Shown piece after piece: positions 5,767-5,856 of a DNA stretch of 5,856 bases. Source of the stretch: an uncultured Elusimicrobia bacterium (GTDB lineage Bacteria; Elusimicrobiota; Endomicrobiia; Endomicrobiales; Endomicrobiaceae); assembly GCA_900321055.1 (NCBI GenBank), contig ONUQ01000032.1, forward strand, positions 1-5,856, given 5' to 3'. Made by a program: the position numbers and the translations under genes. The first letter of the stretch is position 1; each line of letters begins with the position of its first letter. The notes under the pieces are model-generated. The model was not told the origin of the DNA and did not search any database. It saw nothing but the letters and a program-made list of their open reading frames with translations.

Positions 5767-5856
5767 TTATTTTTCAATTTTCTTATTGTTTTGAAAACTC
5801 AAATCTGCCAGCAAGAAATACTCATTATACGGTCTGTTATCTGTTGCTATATAATT
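5767..5856 (-). CDS. Possible C-terminal fragment of an unidentified protein
   Basis: From the right edge a frame stays open for 29 codons and ends in TAA at 5767-5769. The visible residues begin NYIATDNRPYNEYFLL and end in a lysine-rich NNKKIEK. The mix of aromatic, charged and proline residues looks protein-like, and the other two frames on this strand stop early. The frame uses TTG, CTG, GAG and AAG more than the downstream genes do, and a chance open run of this length is possible in AT-rich DNA. It ends 39 bases before the ferritin -35. I do not recognise the family and see no terminator after it. Confidence 0.4.
   Translation of the reverse strand, partial: NYIATDNRPYNEYFLLADLSFQNNKKIEK

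Overview
This window reads as the core translation and envelope-precursor cluster of a low-GC bacterium, with every convincing gene on the minus strand. The DNA is very AT-rich, with A/T-ending codons and strong GGAGG-type ribosome binding sites. The order rpsB-tsf-pyrH-frr-uppS-cdsA is the one usual in Bacillota (Firmicutes). A clostridial-type 2[4Fe-4S] ferredoxin and an FtnA-like ferritin suggest an anaerobic or microaerophilic member of the Clostridia. No species is assigned; the phylum call is inference from gene order, composition and protein character.

In transcription order, from high to low coordinates: a possible C-terminal fragment of an unidentified protein enters from the right edge (5767-5856). 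Next is a monocistronic ferritin gene with a near-consensus promoter (5699-5727), its CDS (5146-5664) and a clear intrinsic terminator (5085-5124). About 100 bases of AT-rich spacer follow. A second strong promoter (4949-4977) then starts the rpsB transcript, which has a leader of about 130 nt holding several potential hairpins. The genes rpsB, tsf, pyrH and frr follow at spacings of 2, 4 and 19 bases. A 143-base gap with no terminator and a weak candidate promoter separates frr from a 57-residue ferredoxin gene. The ferredoxin gene is followed 9 bases later, in the same frame, by uppS, and 2 bases after that by cdsA, which ends near the left edge. Bases 1-31 hold no recognisable feature.

Functionally, S2, EF-Ts and RRF serve the ribosome, elongation and recycling. 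PyrH makes UDP for RNA and for UDP-sugar wall precursors. UppS makes the C55 lipid carrier and CdsA makes CDP-diacylglycerol for phospholipids. These are ordinary housekeeping genes. I see no mobile element, CRISPR array, tRNA or rRNA, and no clearly new system. The parts most worth a second look are the ferredoxin gene placed between frr and uppS, its perfect 30-bp internal repeat, the uppS start without a ribosome binding site, and the structured rpsB leader with a tiny overlapping reading frame.
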